Program-made: the position numbers and the translations under genes | Shown here: piece after piece, positions 36,712 through 44,994 of the stretch | How positions within the stretch are numbered: the stretch's first letter is position 1 | Layout of the letters: each line of letters starts with the position of its first letter | Assembly (NCBI RefSeq): GCF_018336975.1 | Contig: NZ_CP025572.1 | Coordinates: 2,962,334 to 3,026,333, forward strand | From: Marinomonas sp. CT5 | GTDB lineage: Bacteria; Pseudomonadota; Gammaproteobacteria; Pseudomonadales; Marinomonadaceae | DNA: 64,000 nt | Reading direction: 5' to 3' | Notes under the pieces: model-generated | Databases searched by the model: none | What the model saw: the letters and a program-made list of their open reading frames with translations, nothing else | Told to the model about the DNA's origin: nothing

Positions 36712-37749
36712 ATGAACTTTCAGATTGCCACACTGCTTGGACAGGATGGCCTAACCAATGGGGCTATTTACGCCTTATTGGCCCTGTCAATTTTGCTGGT
36801 TTTTACGGTCACACGAATACTTCTCATCCCATTAGGAGAATTCGTAACATTTGGTGCGCTCACCATGGCAGCGATGCAAATGGGCAAAACACCAAAATTG
36901 GAATGGCTATTATTAGGTCTGGTTTTAATCGATTGCGCACTTGATTTATACCAACAAATCAAATATCACATTGATCGAAACAAAATGAAAATGATCGCTC
37001 TTAAGCTTGGCTATGCCGTGGTCATAATCGCCTTGCTAAATAATGTTTCATTATCAGAAATCCCAATGATCGCCCAAATAGCATTAACACTGTGTTTGAT
37101 CGTGCCCATTGGCCCTATTATGTATCGTTTGTTTTTCCAACCCTTAGCAGATGCTCCGGCACTGGTATTGCTCATCGTTTCCATTGCCCTTCACGTTGCC
37201 ATGGTGGGTATCGGATTACTCTTGTTTGGCCCAGAAGGGGCTCGTACACAACCTTTCTCTGATTCTGGCTTCCGCTTAGGCGCTGTGATGCTGAAAAGCC
37301 AGACATTATGGGTCATTTTGGTTTCCATCTTCCTGATTGTGACCTTGTTCATCGCCTTTGAACGCACTCTCTACGGCAAAGCACTTCGTGCCACGGCAGT
37401 TAATCGGATGGGGGCTCGCTTACAGGGCATTTCTCCTGTCTTTGCAGGCAAAGCCACTTTTGCTTTGGCCGCCTTCATCGGCAGCGCATCGGGGATTTTG
37501 ATCGCCCCAATCACCACCCTTTATTACGACTCTGGCTTCATTATCAGTCTAAAAGGTTTCGTTGGCGCCATCATTGGCGGCCTTGTCAGCTACCCGATTG
37601 CAGCCATTGGTGCCGTTGCAGTAGGCATGATTGAAGCCTTTTCCATGTTTTGGGCAAGTAATTACAAAGAAATCATCGTTTTCACCCTGATTATTCCATT
37701 CTTAATCTGGCGCTCGATGAATAGCCACAGCGTAGAGGATGAAGAATAA
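36712..37749 (+). CDS. Liv-type ABC transporter permease (LivH-like)
   Basis: Product of 345 aa with about eight to nine membrane helices; residues 77-110 form an extra hydrophilic insert before the conserved core, making it longer than LivH of E. coli (308 aa). The core permease signature RGIGRA equivalent reads [27 protein letters not shown] near 225-250. It ends at 37749 immediately before the fused permease-ATPase gene. Confidence 0.88.
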   Translation: MNFQIATLLGQDGLTNGAIYALLALSILLVFTVTRILLIPLGEFVTFGALTMAAMQMGKTPKLEWLLLGLVLIDCALDLYQQIKYHIDRNKMKMIALKLGYAVVIIALLNNVSLSEIPMIAQIALTLCLIVPIGPIMYRLFFQPLADAPALVLLIVSIALHVAMVGIGLLLFGPEGARTQPFSDSGFRLGAVMLKSQTLWVILVSIFLIVTLFIAFERTLYGKALRATAVNRMGARLQGISPVFAGKATFALAAFIGSASGILIAPITTLYYDSGFIISLKGFVGAIIGGLVSYPIAAIGAVAVGMIEAFSMFWASNYKEIIVFTLIIPFLIWRSMNSHSVEDEE

Positions 37750-39549
37750 ATGAAATCGCGTAATTTAATTATTATTGGCTTAGTCATACTGGCCATAGCA
37801 CCTCAAGTGCTACCCACATTTCAGATCACTCTACTCAACTATATTGGTCTATATGCCCTGGTTGTATTGGGCTTAGTATTGCTAACAGGGGTTGGCGGCA
37901 TGACCAGCTTTGGTCAAGCGGCTTTTGTTGGCCTGGGCGCGTACTCCACCGCCTACCTAACCACCACAGAACAATTACCAAGCTGGCTCGCTTGGTCGGC
38001 AGGATCGCCTTGGATTGGATTGCTGATCGGTTTGTTATTAACCGCAGCTGTGGCTTTATTCCTTGGCGCCCTAACCCTCAAATTATCAGGACACTATTTA
38101 CCACTAGGCACCATTGCTTGGGGAATTTCGCTGTATTACCTATTTGGCACCATGAGTTCCATGGGCGGCCACACAGGCATCAGCGGCTTGCCTTCTTTGA
38201 GCCTATTTGGCGTGCTTTTAGACAAGGGTGAAAAAATTTATTACCTAATTTGGGCCATTTTGTTGGTCGCAGTTTGGATAACCAGCAACCTACTAAACTC
38301 TCGTGAAGGTCGTGCCATTCGCGCTTTAAAAGGCGGTCAATTAATGGCGGAGTCTATGGGGGTCAATACCTTCCGCTCAAAAATGATTATCTTCTTAATT
38401 TCCGCTCTTTTTGCCGCTATTTCAGGCTGGCTTTACGCGCACACACAACGCTTTGTCAATCCAACCCCTTTTGGCCTTAGTATGGGTATTGACTACCTAT
38501 TTATGGCATTGGTTGGCGGAGTAGGTAGTGTCTGGGGCGCACTACTTGGCGCCGGCATTCTAACCATGCTAAAGCAATGGCTGCAGGATTGGCTGCCACT
38601 TATTATGGGCGGCAATGGCCAATACGAAGCCATTGTTCTAGGGCTGCTAATTGTGTTCATGATGCAGCGTTCACCCGGCGGCATTTGGCCACTATTAGTC
38701 AAACTTACCCCCGCCTCATGGCGCAACCAGAACCATATAAAAATAGCCTCCTCTGCTAAAGATCTCGATCGTCGCGAGTTACCAGAAAAAGGCAAATTGA
38801 TACTTGAAGCCTGCAATGTCACTCGCCGCTTTGGTGGTTTGGTTGCCAACAACCAAATGAATCTACAACTACATGCCGGTGAAGTGCTAGCGCTAATCGG
38901 TCCAAATGGCGCGGGCAAAAGCACCATGTTTAACCAACTTTCTGCGGTCGATACGCCAAGCGACGGTGACGTCCTATTTTTGAACCAAAGTTTGAAAGGC
39001 AAAAGCTCTCGCGAAGTGGCACATATGGGCATGAGCCGTACCTTCCAGCACGTCAAACTACTCACCACAATGACAGTGTTAGAGAACGTCGCATTGGGTG
39101 CTCATATGCGTGGCCATAAAGGCATTATCAGCTCAGCACTTCACATTGAACGCGAAGAAGAGCAGCGCTTACTAAAAGAAGCACAATACCAACTTGAACG
39201 AGTGGGTCTAGGCGAGCATCTCTACACCGAAGCAGGCAGCCTCTCTCTCGGCCAGCAACGCATTCTTGAAATAGCCCGCGCACTTTGTGCCGATCCATGT
39301 GTGCTACTACTCGATGAACCCGCAGCTGGACTTCGCCACAAGGAAAAACAAGCCCTTGCCGAACTACTCAAGAAACTCAGACAAGAAGGACTTGCCATTC
39401 TATTGGTTGAGCATGATATGGACTTTGTGATGAATCTTGCTGATCGAATTGTAGTAATGGAATTTGGTGAAAAGATTGCGGAAGGCTTACCTGAAGAAAT
39501 TCAAACCAATCCCGCGGTCCTAGAAGCCTACTTGGGAGGCGCAGAATAA
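37750..39549 (+). CDS. Fused LivM permease - LivG ATPase
   Basis: Product of 599 aa. Residues 1-320 are a LivM-type permease (about eight helices; TGVGGMTSFGQAAFVGLGAYSTA at 47-69). Residues 348-599 are a LivG-type ATPase with Walker A GPNGAGKS (384-391), signature LSLGQQRI and Walker B VLLLDEPAAGL. The two parts are one open frame with a 28-residue linker, so the usual livM and livG are fused. The stop overlaps the start of livF (TAATG at 39547-39551). Such fusions are known in some HAAT transporters. Confidence 0.92.
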   Translation: MKSRNLIIIGLVILAIAPQVLPTFQITLLNYIGLYALVVLGLVLLTGVGGMTSFGQAAFVGLGAYSTAYLTTTEQLPSWLAWSAGSPWIGLLIGLLLTAAVALFLGALTLKLSGHYLPLGTIAWGISLYYLFGTMSSMGGHTGISGLPSLSLFGVLLDKGEKIYYLIWAILLVAVWITSNLLNSREGRAIRALKGGQLMAESMGVNTFRSKMIIFLISALFAAISGWLYAHTQRFVNPTPFGLSMGIDYLFMALVGGVGSVWGALLGAGILTMLKQWLQDWLPLIMGGNGQYEAIVLGLLIVFMMQRSPGGIWPLLVKLTPASWRNQNHIKIASSAKDLDRRELPEKGKLILEACNVTRRFGGLVANNQMNLQLHAGEVLALIGPNGAGKSTMFNQLSAVDTPSDGDVLFLNQSLKGKSSREVAHMGMSRTFQHVKLLTTMTVLENVALGAHMRGHKGIISSALHIEREEEQRLLKEAQYQLERVGLGEHLYTEAGSLSLGQQRILEIARALCADPCVLLLDEPAAGLRHKEKQALAELLKKLRQEGLAILLVEHDMDFVMNLADRIVVMEFGEKIAEGLPEEIQTNPAVLEAYLGGAE

Positions 39550-40310
39550 TGACACAATCGACAGAGAAAAACCTATTAGATGTCAGCGACCTTCATGTTG
39601 CCTATGGCAAAGTGGAAGCCCTTACCGGTATCGACCTAACCCTCAAAGAAGGAAATTTGGTCACGGTTATCGGCCCTAATGGCGCCGGCAAAACCACACT
39701 TTTGTCGGCTATCATGGGAATTTTACCTTCGAAAGGCACGATTCATTTTAACGGCCAAGATTTTATCAGCCCAAATGTTGAAACACTGGTTGGTCATGGC
39801 CTCGGATTAGTTCCAGAAAACCGCGAACTTTTCGCCACCATGACCGTTCAGGACAACCTATTACTTGGCGCGTTCCAACGTTATCGTCGTGGAGATAAAA
39901 GTTACGACCAAACGTTGAGCGAAATTTATGAGCTCTTCCCCCGGTTATGGGAACGTCGCCAACAACAAGCAGGCACCCTATCTGGTGGCGAACGACAAAT
40001 GCTGGCGATTGGTCGCGCCATGATGAGCAAACCAAAACTTCTGATGCTAGATGAACCCAGCTTAGGATTAGCACCATTAATTACACGTGAAATTTTTCGT
40101 ATTTTTGCCGATTTACGCAGCCAAGGCGTTTCAATACTACTGGTAGAGCAAAACGCCCGTGCCGCTCTAAAAGTTGCAGATTACGCCTATGTTCTAGAAG
40201 GGGGGCAAATTGCCATGCAAGGCCCCGCCGCAGAACTTGCCAATGACCCCAAAGTAATCGAAGCCTACTTAGGATTAGCAAGTAAGCACCAAGAATTGCT
40301 TTCCAGTTAA
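39549..40310 (+). CDS. Liv-type ABC transporter ATPase (LivF-like)
   Basis: Product of 253 aa. Walker A GPNGAGKT at about 41-48, signature LSGGERQMLAIGRAMM, Walker B LLMLDEPSLGLAP, and the LivF-type H-loop VEQNARAAL are present. With the fused LivM-G it supplies the second ATP-binding half of the importer. It overlaps the preceding gene by one base and is followed by a terminator-like hairpin at 40346-40380. Confidence 0.92.
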   Translation: MTQSTEKNLLDVSDLHVAYGKVEALTGIDLTLKEGNLVTVIGPNGAGKTTLLSAIMGILPSKGTIHFNGQDFISPNVETLVGHGLGLVPENRELFATMTVQDNLLLGAFQRYRRGDKSYDQTLSEIYELFPRLWERRQQQAGTLSGGERQMLAIGRAMMSKPKLLMLDEPSLGLAPLITREIFRIFADLRSQGVSILLVEQNARAALKVADYAYVLEGGQIAMQGPAAELANDPKVIEAYLGLASKHQELLSS

Positions 40311-40345
40311 AGAGACACAAAAGACAAAAATTTACCAACCTTGGG

Positions 40346-40380
40346 GAGAGTCCTCATTTTTTGAGGCTCTCTCATTTTTT
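40346..40380 (+). terminator. Terminator between the transporter genes and the PanE-like gene
   Basis: GAGAGTCCTCA (40346-40356) pairs with TGAGGCTCTC (40362-40371) with one bulged T, and is followed by ATTTTTT. It should end most transcription after livF, so the PanE-like and aldolase-like genes may be partly separate or expressed by read-through. Confidence 0.75.
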
Positions 40381-40396
40381 AATGGGAAAATGAATT

Positions 40397-41374
40397 ATGA
40401 ACATCTGTATTGCCGGCGCTGGCGCTATTGGATGCACACTTGCCGCCCGCTTAACCAAATCAGGTCAAAATGTAAACGTGCTTGCTAGAGGCGCTACTCT
40501 TGAAACTCTGCAAAAGAAAGGCATTCATCTCACAGACATAGACGGTGAACACCAAGTCAACGTCATGGCCTCCGACTCAGCAGAAGATATTGGCCCGCAA
40601 GATCTTATTTTTATTTGCAGCAAAGCCCCCGCCTTACCAACCATGTTAAAGCTGATCACTCCTATGGTGCATGAAAAAACCATTGTTATTCCAGTAGTAA
40701 ACGGTATTCCATGGTGGTATTTCCAAGGCATTGAGGGGCGATTTTCGGGAGACACCATTCAAGCCATCGACCCTGAAGGCAGTGTTAGCAAATTGCTACC
40801 TTACAATCACCTCATTGGTTGCGTGGTGTTTATTACTGCGTATAGAAACTCACCGGGCGTCGTCACTTCCACCAATCCTCACCTCATTGTATTTGGCGAA
40901 CTCAATCACGAGATAAGTGAACGGCTCGAACAGGTCCGAAAAGTCATTGAAGACGCCGGGATTGAGGCACGAGCCACAGACAATATCCGCGACCAGATAT
41001 GGACCAAAGTCGCCGCTAACATCACCTCTAACCCACTTTCCGTTGTAACCAAAGGGACACTTGAGCAGCTCTATAGCGACACGCGCTTAAAACCTCTCGT
41101 GCGCAAAGTACTCGATGAAGTTTTATTGGTTGCCGCAGCCTATGGTGGCCGAATTCGTTTTGATCCACATACCTTCATGGAGCTAGGAGCGGGCATGGGT
41201 GCAGTTAAAACCTCTATGTTGCAAGATTACGAAGCAGGCCAACCCCTAGAGCTTGACGCAATCGGCTACGCCGTCTTAGAACTGGCAAACAAAGTAAGCA
41301 TTCCAATGACGGCCACACAACAGTTGCTGGATCTCACCCACTTTATTGCCTCACACCCCCAAGCAAATCCTTAA
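40397..41374 (+). CDS. Ketopantoate-reductase (ApbA/PanE) family oxidoreductase
   Basis: Product of 325 aa. The N-terminal Rossmann site NICIAGAGAIGCTLAARL (2-19), the SKAPALPTML region and the C-terminal helical half with KVAANITSNPLSVVTKG match the family. PanE reduces 2-oxopantoate with NADPH, but catabolic paralogues act on other 2-oxo acids. It stands between the importer and a class II aldolase-like gene, so pantothenate synthesis is less likely than a side-chain reaction in the catabolic region. No panBC neighbours are present. Confidence 0.82.
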   Translation: MNICIAGAGAIGCTLAARLTKSGQNVNVLARGATLETLQKKGIHLTDIDGEHQVNVMASDSAEDIGPQDLIFICSKAPALPTMLKLITPMVHEKTIVIPVVNGIPWWYFQGIEGRFSGDTIQAIDPEGSVSKLLPYNHLIGCVVFITAYRNSPGVVTSTNPHLIVFGELNHEISERLEQVRKVIEDAGIEARATDNIRDQIWTKVAANITSNPLSVVTKGTLEQLYSDTRLKPLVRKVLDEVLLVAAAYGGRIRFDPHTFMELGAGMGAVKTSMLQDYEAGQPLELDAIGYAVLELANKVSIPMTATQQLLDLTHFIASHPQANP

Positions 41375-41401
41375 TACCAACAAAATGAAAGGAACACATT
41401 C

Positions 41402-42163
41402 ATGAGCAACTCAACAAAACGCCCCACCCACATTAGCGAAGAAGAATGGGCACTTCGCGTAAAACTAGCTCACTGCTACCACTTAATAGACTTTTTCGGC
41501 TGGACAGAAACGATTTTCAATCATATTTCGGCTCGCCTTCCCCACATTGAAGGTGAATACCTGGTTAATCCATTTGGACTGAATTACACAGAAATCACCC
41601 CAGAGAATCTAATCAAAGTCGATGTTAACGGCCACAAATTGGATGATTCGCCTTACGATGGCAACCCAGCTGGTTTTGCTCTTCACGGAGCCATTCATGC
41701 AGCCCGAGAAGACATACACTGCGTCATCCACACTCACACCAACGAAGTATCTGCCGTGGCCATGAAAAAACAAGGATTCAGCCATGATAGCTTTTACGGT
41801 GCACAACTCTATGGACGAGTGGGTTATCATGATTTTGAAGGCATTACTTTATTTGATGATGAAAAAAGCCGCATGTTGGAGAGCCTAGGACAAAAGCATA
41901 TTCTCGTCTTACGAAATCACGGCATTGCTGTCGGTGAGTTTGACATAGAGCGCACCTTCTTCCTTCTCTGGACAGTACAACGCGCCGCGGAAATTCAAGT
42001 AACGTCTGGGTCGCTAGGTGGTGAAGACGTACCTCTCGAACAAGACATACAAAAAAAATGTGCAGATCTAACACAAATGCTCATTAAAGACAGCGGCTTT
42101 GCCGACAAGTTTTACAATGCCATGGTTCGTAAAATGGTAGCCGAGAAAGGCCCTTGCTGGTAA
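41402..42163 (+). CDS. Class II aldolase / adducin-family protein
   Basis: Product of 253 aa. Zinc ligands of the family are seen: HTHTN (about 99-103) and a distal HGIAVG (about 176). The FALHGAIHAAREDIHCVIHTHT stretch is diagnostic. Members include fuculose-phosphate aldolase and several decarboxylases or aldolases of unknown substrate. It lies 28 bases after the PanE-like gene and ends in a strong terminator, so the two form a unit. The substrate is unknown. Confidence 0.87.
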   Translation: MSNSTKRPTHISEEEWALRVKLAHCYHLIDFFGWTETIFNHISARLPHIEGEYLVNPFGLNYTEITPENLIKVDVNGHKLDDSPYDGNPAGFALHGAIHAAREDIHCVIHTHTNEVSAVAMKKQGFSHDSFYGAQLYGRVGYHDFEGITLFDDEKSRMLESLGQKHILVLRNHGIAVGEFDIERTFFLLWTVQRAAEIQVTSGSLGGEDVPLEQDIQKKCADLTQMLIKDSGFADKFYNAMVRKMVAEKGPCW

Positions 42164-42170
42164 TAACCTC

Positions 42171-42199
42171 AAAATAGCCAGCCACAAGCTGGCTATTTT
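42171..42199. terminator. Rho-independent terminator after the aldolase-like gene
   Basis: A perfect 12-bp stem AAAATAGCCAGC / GCTGGCTATTTT with a CACAA loop. Confidence 0.92.
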
Positions 42200-42253
42200 C
42201 AATTATACAGCTTACCTCTTGTTGCAATTGAGAATCATTATTGATATAAACGA

Positions 42254-42269
42254 TTGATAATTCAATTGA
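42254..42269. promoter_or_regulatory. Putative IacR autoregulatory operator
   Basis: TTGATAATTCAATTGA, containing the dyad TTGA-TAAT-TCAA, lies 55 bases before the marR start. It is shared with the iacA upstream region (35036-35051) and, less exactly, with the dctP upstream region (43150-43165). Confidence 0.52.
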
Positions 42270-42323
42270 CTAAAAACGTCATTTTTTGTACATTCTCACG
42301 CCAATAAAAAGCAAGGACTCTTA

Positions 42324-42806
42324 ATGAGCAGCAAGCCAAGAACACCACGAAGTCAACGTTTTAACCCTGCAAGTGAAGACTTCCATAAAGAAGATTTTCC
42401 CTTTTATTGGTTAAATCAAGTTCATGGTCGTTACAGTGCTGCTGTCGAAAAAGCATTAAAAAAAGTCAATCTTGACATCCCTAGATGGCGAATTCTCTTC
42501 ACATTAAAAGAAGAAGGCACCTGCAGTGTCTCGCAAATTGCCGTGCACGCTATTGCAAAGCTGCCCACCGTGACAAAAATAATTCAACGCATGAAACAAG
42601 ATGGTCTTGTTGATACAAGGGTAAGAAGTGATGATGGACGCGTCACAGAAGTCATGATTACTGAAAAGGGCATCTCTGCAGTTGAAGATATTCGTTTTGC
42701 CACCAAAGATTTATTCAAACAAAGTTTTAAAGGCATGACAGAAGCCAAAATACAAAGACTCAATAAATTGCTGGAAGAGCTTTTCCACAATTTGCCAGAG
42801 CACTAA
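42324..42806 (+). CDS. iacR: MarR-family regulator, IacR candidate
   Basis: Product of 160 aa with a winged helix-turn-helix (about 45-115: WRILFTLKEEGTCSVSQIAVHAIAKLPTVTKIIQRMKQDGLVDTR). MarR regulators of iac clusters repress the catabolic genes until IAA or an intermediate binds. It is near, but not next to, the iac operon, and the shared 16-bp motif in its own promoter, in the iacA region and in front of dctP supports this role. It could instead control only the neighbouring transporters. Confidence 0.78.
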   Translation: MSSKPRTPRSQRFNPASEDFHKEDFPFYWLNQVHGRYSAAVEKALKKVNLDIPRWRILFTLKEEGTCSVSQIAVHAIAKLPTVTKIIQRMKQDGLVDTRVRSDDGRVTEVMITEKGISAVEDIRFATKDLFKQSFKGMTEAKIQRLNKLLEELFHNLPEH

Positions 42807-43305
42807 AATCAAAAAACAGAACGCTTTATCCCATTCCCTAAATCCCCACCCCTAACGCACCAAAGTTATTTCCTGTAAGTTTATCGCTCAAATACGGTGC
42901 GCTTACATTTTTGCAATTAGAAATATATTAAAAAAAACATTTTTTTACACAAAAAAGTGTCACGCCGCCCCCTCATCCCTCCCTCAAAAAAACACATCAA
43001 GAACTGAAAATAAAAATAATAAAAATCAAAAAGTTAAAGTGAAAACCACGCTATCAAGGAGGATTAAAAAGACGTCTTTGCACCTCTTTCTAAGCAACAA
43101 AATCGACAAAACAGAGCTTGGCACAATACTTGAATGGATGAATATTTACTTGAACATTCAATTAAAAATGTGTTTCTATAAAAATGCATTATAACTCCCT
43201 CCCAGGTGAGTCGAATTAAAGTTCAAATAAAAATTATTGCGGATCAAACCGCCAAATGCAGCTCAAACTATCTCTAGATAGTGAGCACCAACAAGGAGAC
43301 ACTCA
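42807..43305. promoter_or_regulatory. Control region of the first TRAP operon
   Basis: About 500 bases with no gene. A variant of the putative IacR motif, TTGAACATTCAATTAA, is at 43150-43165, about 140 bases before the dctP ATG. The left half is AT-rich with a run of CCCCTCATCCCTCCC near 42970. AAGGAGA at about 43292 is the ribosome site of dctP. Confidence 0.5.
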
Positions 43306-44340
43306 ATGTCTTACAAGCCATTAGTAACTGCATTTCTTTCATCCATTGCCGTAATGGGATCCATCGAAGCATCGGCTTCCTCCGTCCGTCTAGATATACA
43401 AAGCGCTTGGCCGCTTACACTACCTGCCAGTGGACAAAGTGCCCAACATCTAGCTGACAGACTCAAAGTCACCTCAAAAGACATGAGAGTAAAACTTTAC
43501 TCAGCTGGAAAACTGGTTCCACCTCTCGAAATCTTTGATGCCGTTCAACAAGGAACACTGGACGCTGGCTATACATCACCACTCTACGTTGCCGGACGAT
43601 TCCCTGCTCTACAGCTTTTTGGCGGCGTACCATTTGGCCCATCCGCATTAGAATATTTAGATTGGATTTATAACGGCGGCGGCTTAGAGATTTGGCGTGA
43701 CATTTACGCCAAACAAGGCGTTGTCACTGTGCCATGTGGCTTAATGGATTCTGAAGCAGGTGGTTGGTATAACTTCGAAATCAACACTCCAGATGATTTA
43801 AAAGGTAAAAAAATTCGTTTTGCAGGACTTGCTGGCGAAGTGATGAAGAAAGCTGGCGCATCGGTCGTGTTACTTGGTGGTGGTGATATTTACCCTAATC
43901 TAGAGCGAGGCGTCATCGATGGAACAGAGTTTTCTATGCCTGCCATTGATGCAGCGATGGGATTTGAAAAAGTAGCCAAATATTATTATTTGCCCGGCTG
44001 GCATCAACCTGCAGCGATCAATGAGCTCATTATTAATAAACGTAAATGGGACTCTATGAGTGCTGCACAGCAAGGTCTAATAGAAGATACCTGCCGTGAG
44101 ACTCAACTATGGACCGTCTCTTCTACCACTATCGCCAACGCTGAAGCTATTAAGAAATTCAAAGCCGCTGGCACTGAAATTAAATCATTCCCTCCAGCCG
44201 TTCTAGCCGCCTTCAAAAAAGGCACAGAAGAAGTCATGAGTGAAGAAGCAAGCAAAGATGCAGACTTCAAACGCACCTTAGATTCACTCAATAACTATCG
44301 TAAAAAAGTGTCTTTATGGACAGAATATAAAGGCAATTAA
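43306..44340 (+). CDS. TRAP transporter periplasmic binding protein DctP-like
   Basis: Product of 344 aa with a signal peptide (cleavage after EASA near residue 25) and the DctP family pattern (VRLDIQSAWPLTLPASGQSAQHLADRL, and ERGVIDGTEFSMPAIDAAMGF near 205-225). TRAP binding proteins capture organic acids. DctQ and DctM follow. The substrate is not shown; the putative IacR motif upstream hints at an aromatic acid. Confidence 0.9.
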   Translation: MSYKPLVTAFLSSIAVMGSIEASASSVRLDIQSAWPLTLPASGQSAQHLADRLKVTSKDMRVKLYSAGKLVPPLEIFDAVQQGTLDAGYTSPLYVAGRFPALQLFGGVPFGPSALEYLDWIYNGGGLEIWRDIYAKQGVVTVPCGLMDSEAGGWYNFEINTPDDLKGKKIRFAGLAGEVMKKAGASVVLLGGGDIYPNLERGVIDGTEFSMPAIDAAMGFEKVAKYYYLPGWHQPAAINELIINKRKWDSMSAAQQGLIEDTCRETQLWTVSSTTIANAEAIKKFKAAGTEIKSFPPAVLAAFKKGTEEVMSEEASKDADFKRTLDSLNNYRKKVSLWTEYKGN

Positions 44341-44346
44341 GACCGA

Positions 44347-44385
44347 ATAAAGCCGAGAATCACACTCAATGATTCTCGGCTTTAT
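44347..44385 (+). promoter_or_regulatory. Intergenic hairpin between dctP and dctQ
   Basis: A perfect 16-bp stem ATAAAGCCGAGAATCA / TGATTCTCGGCTTTAT with a seven-base loop. Only CTTTAAC follows, so it may act as a partial terminator or stabilise the dctP message, giving more binding protein than membrane subunits. Confidence 0.7.
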
Positions 44386-44436
44386 CTTTAACACTTGCTA
44401 CCCCATCCTCATCATATAGAACCGGAGTATTTCTTT

Positions 44437-44994
44437 ATGCTCAGCATAAACTCCATTGCTAAAAAAATAGAAGCCTTGTCCGTTGCCATTGGTAAAGCGG
44501 GCTCTCTTATTCTGCCTATTCTTATCATGACTATCTTGGTCAATGTGATATTACGCTACGTGTTCAGTATCGGCTTGGTCGAATTAGAAGAAGTGCAATG
44601 GCATCTAAACGCCATAGTGGTCATGTCCTGCTTGGCTTACACTTACCAAGTTGACGAACACATTCGCGTTGATATTTTTCATTGCAGATTCAGCCCTAAG
44701 CGCCAGGCTTGGGTCGAGATTCTTGGTATCTTATTTTTGTTTTTCCCTTACGTCATTCTTGTCGCATGGCATGCATGGGAAATGACGAGTTATTCTTGGT
44801 CATTACGGGAAGGCTCGCCAATGCCTTCTGGCTTACCCGCCCGCTACCTTATCAAAGGTGTTATGGCGCTTGGCTTAAGCCTTTTAGCACTTCAAGGTGC
44901 TGCTATTCTACTGCGCAATATCGCTTTTTTAATTCAACCAAACAGTATACCCGCCCCATCAACTTCAGTGAACAAAGGGACGCACCATGAGTGA
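44437..44994 (+). CDS. TRAP transporter small membrane subunit DctQ-like
   Basis: ATG at 44437 with GGAG ten bases upstream gives 185 aa with four hydrophobic helices and the family motif LVELEEVQWHLNAIVVMSCLAYTYQVDEHIRVDIF (about 49-83). An earlier TTG would add 14 residues that do not look like protein. It overlaps dctM by 8 bases. Confidence 0.9.
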   Translation: MLSINSIAKKIEALSVAIGKAGSLILPILIMTILVNVILRYVFSIGLVELEEVQWHLNAIVVMSCLAYTYQVDEHIRVDIFHCRFSPKRQAWVEILGILFLFFPYVILVAWHAWEMTSYSWSLREGSPMPSGLPARYLIKGVMALGLSLLALQGAAILLRNIAFLIQPNSIPAPSTSVNKGTHHE

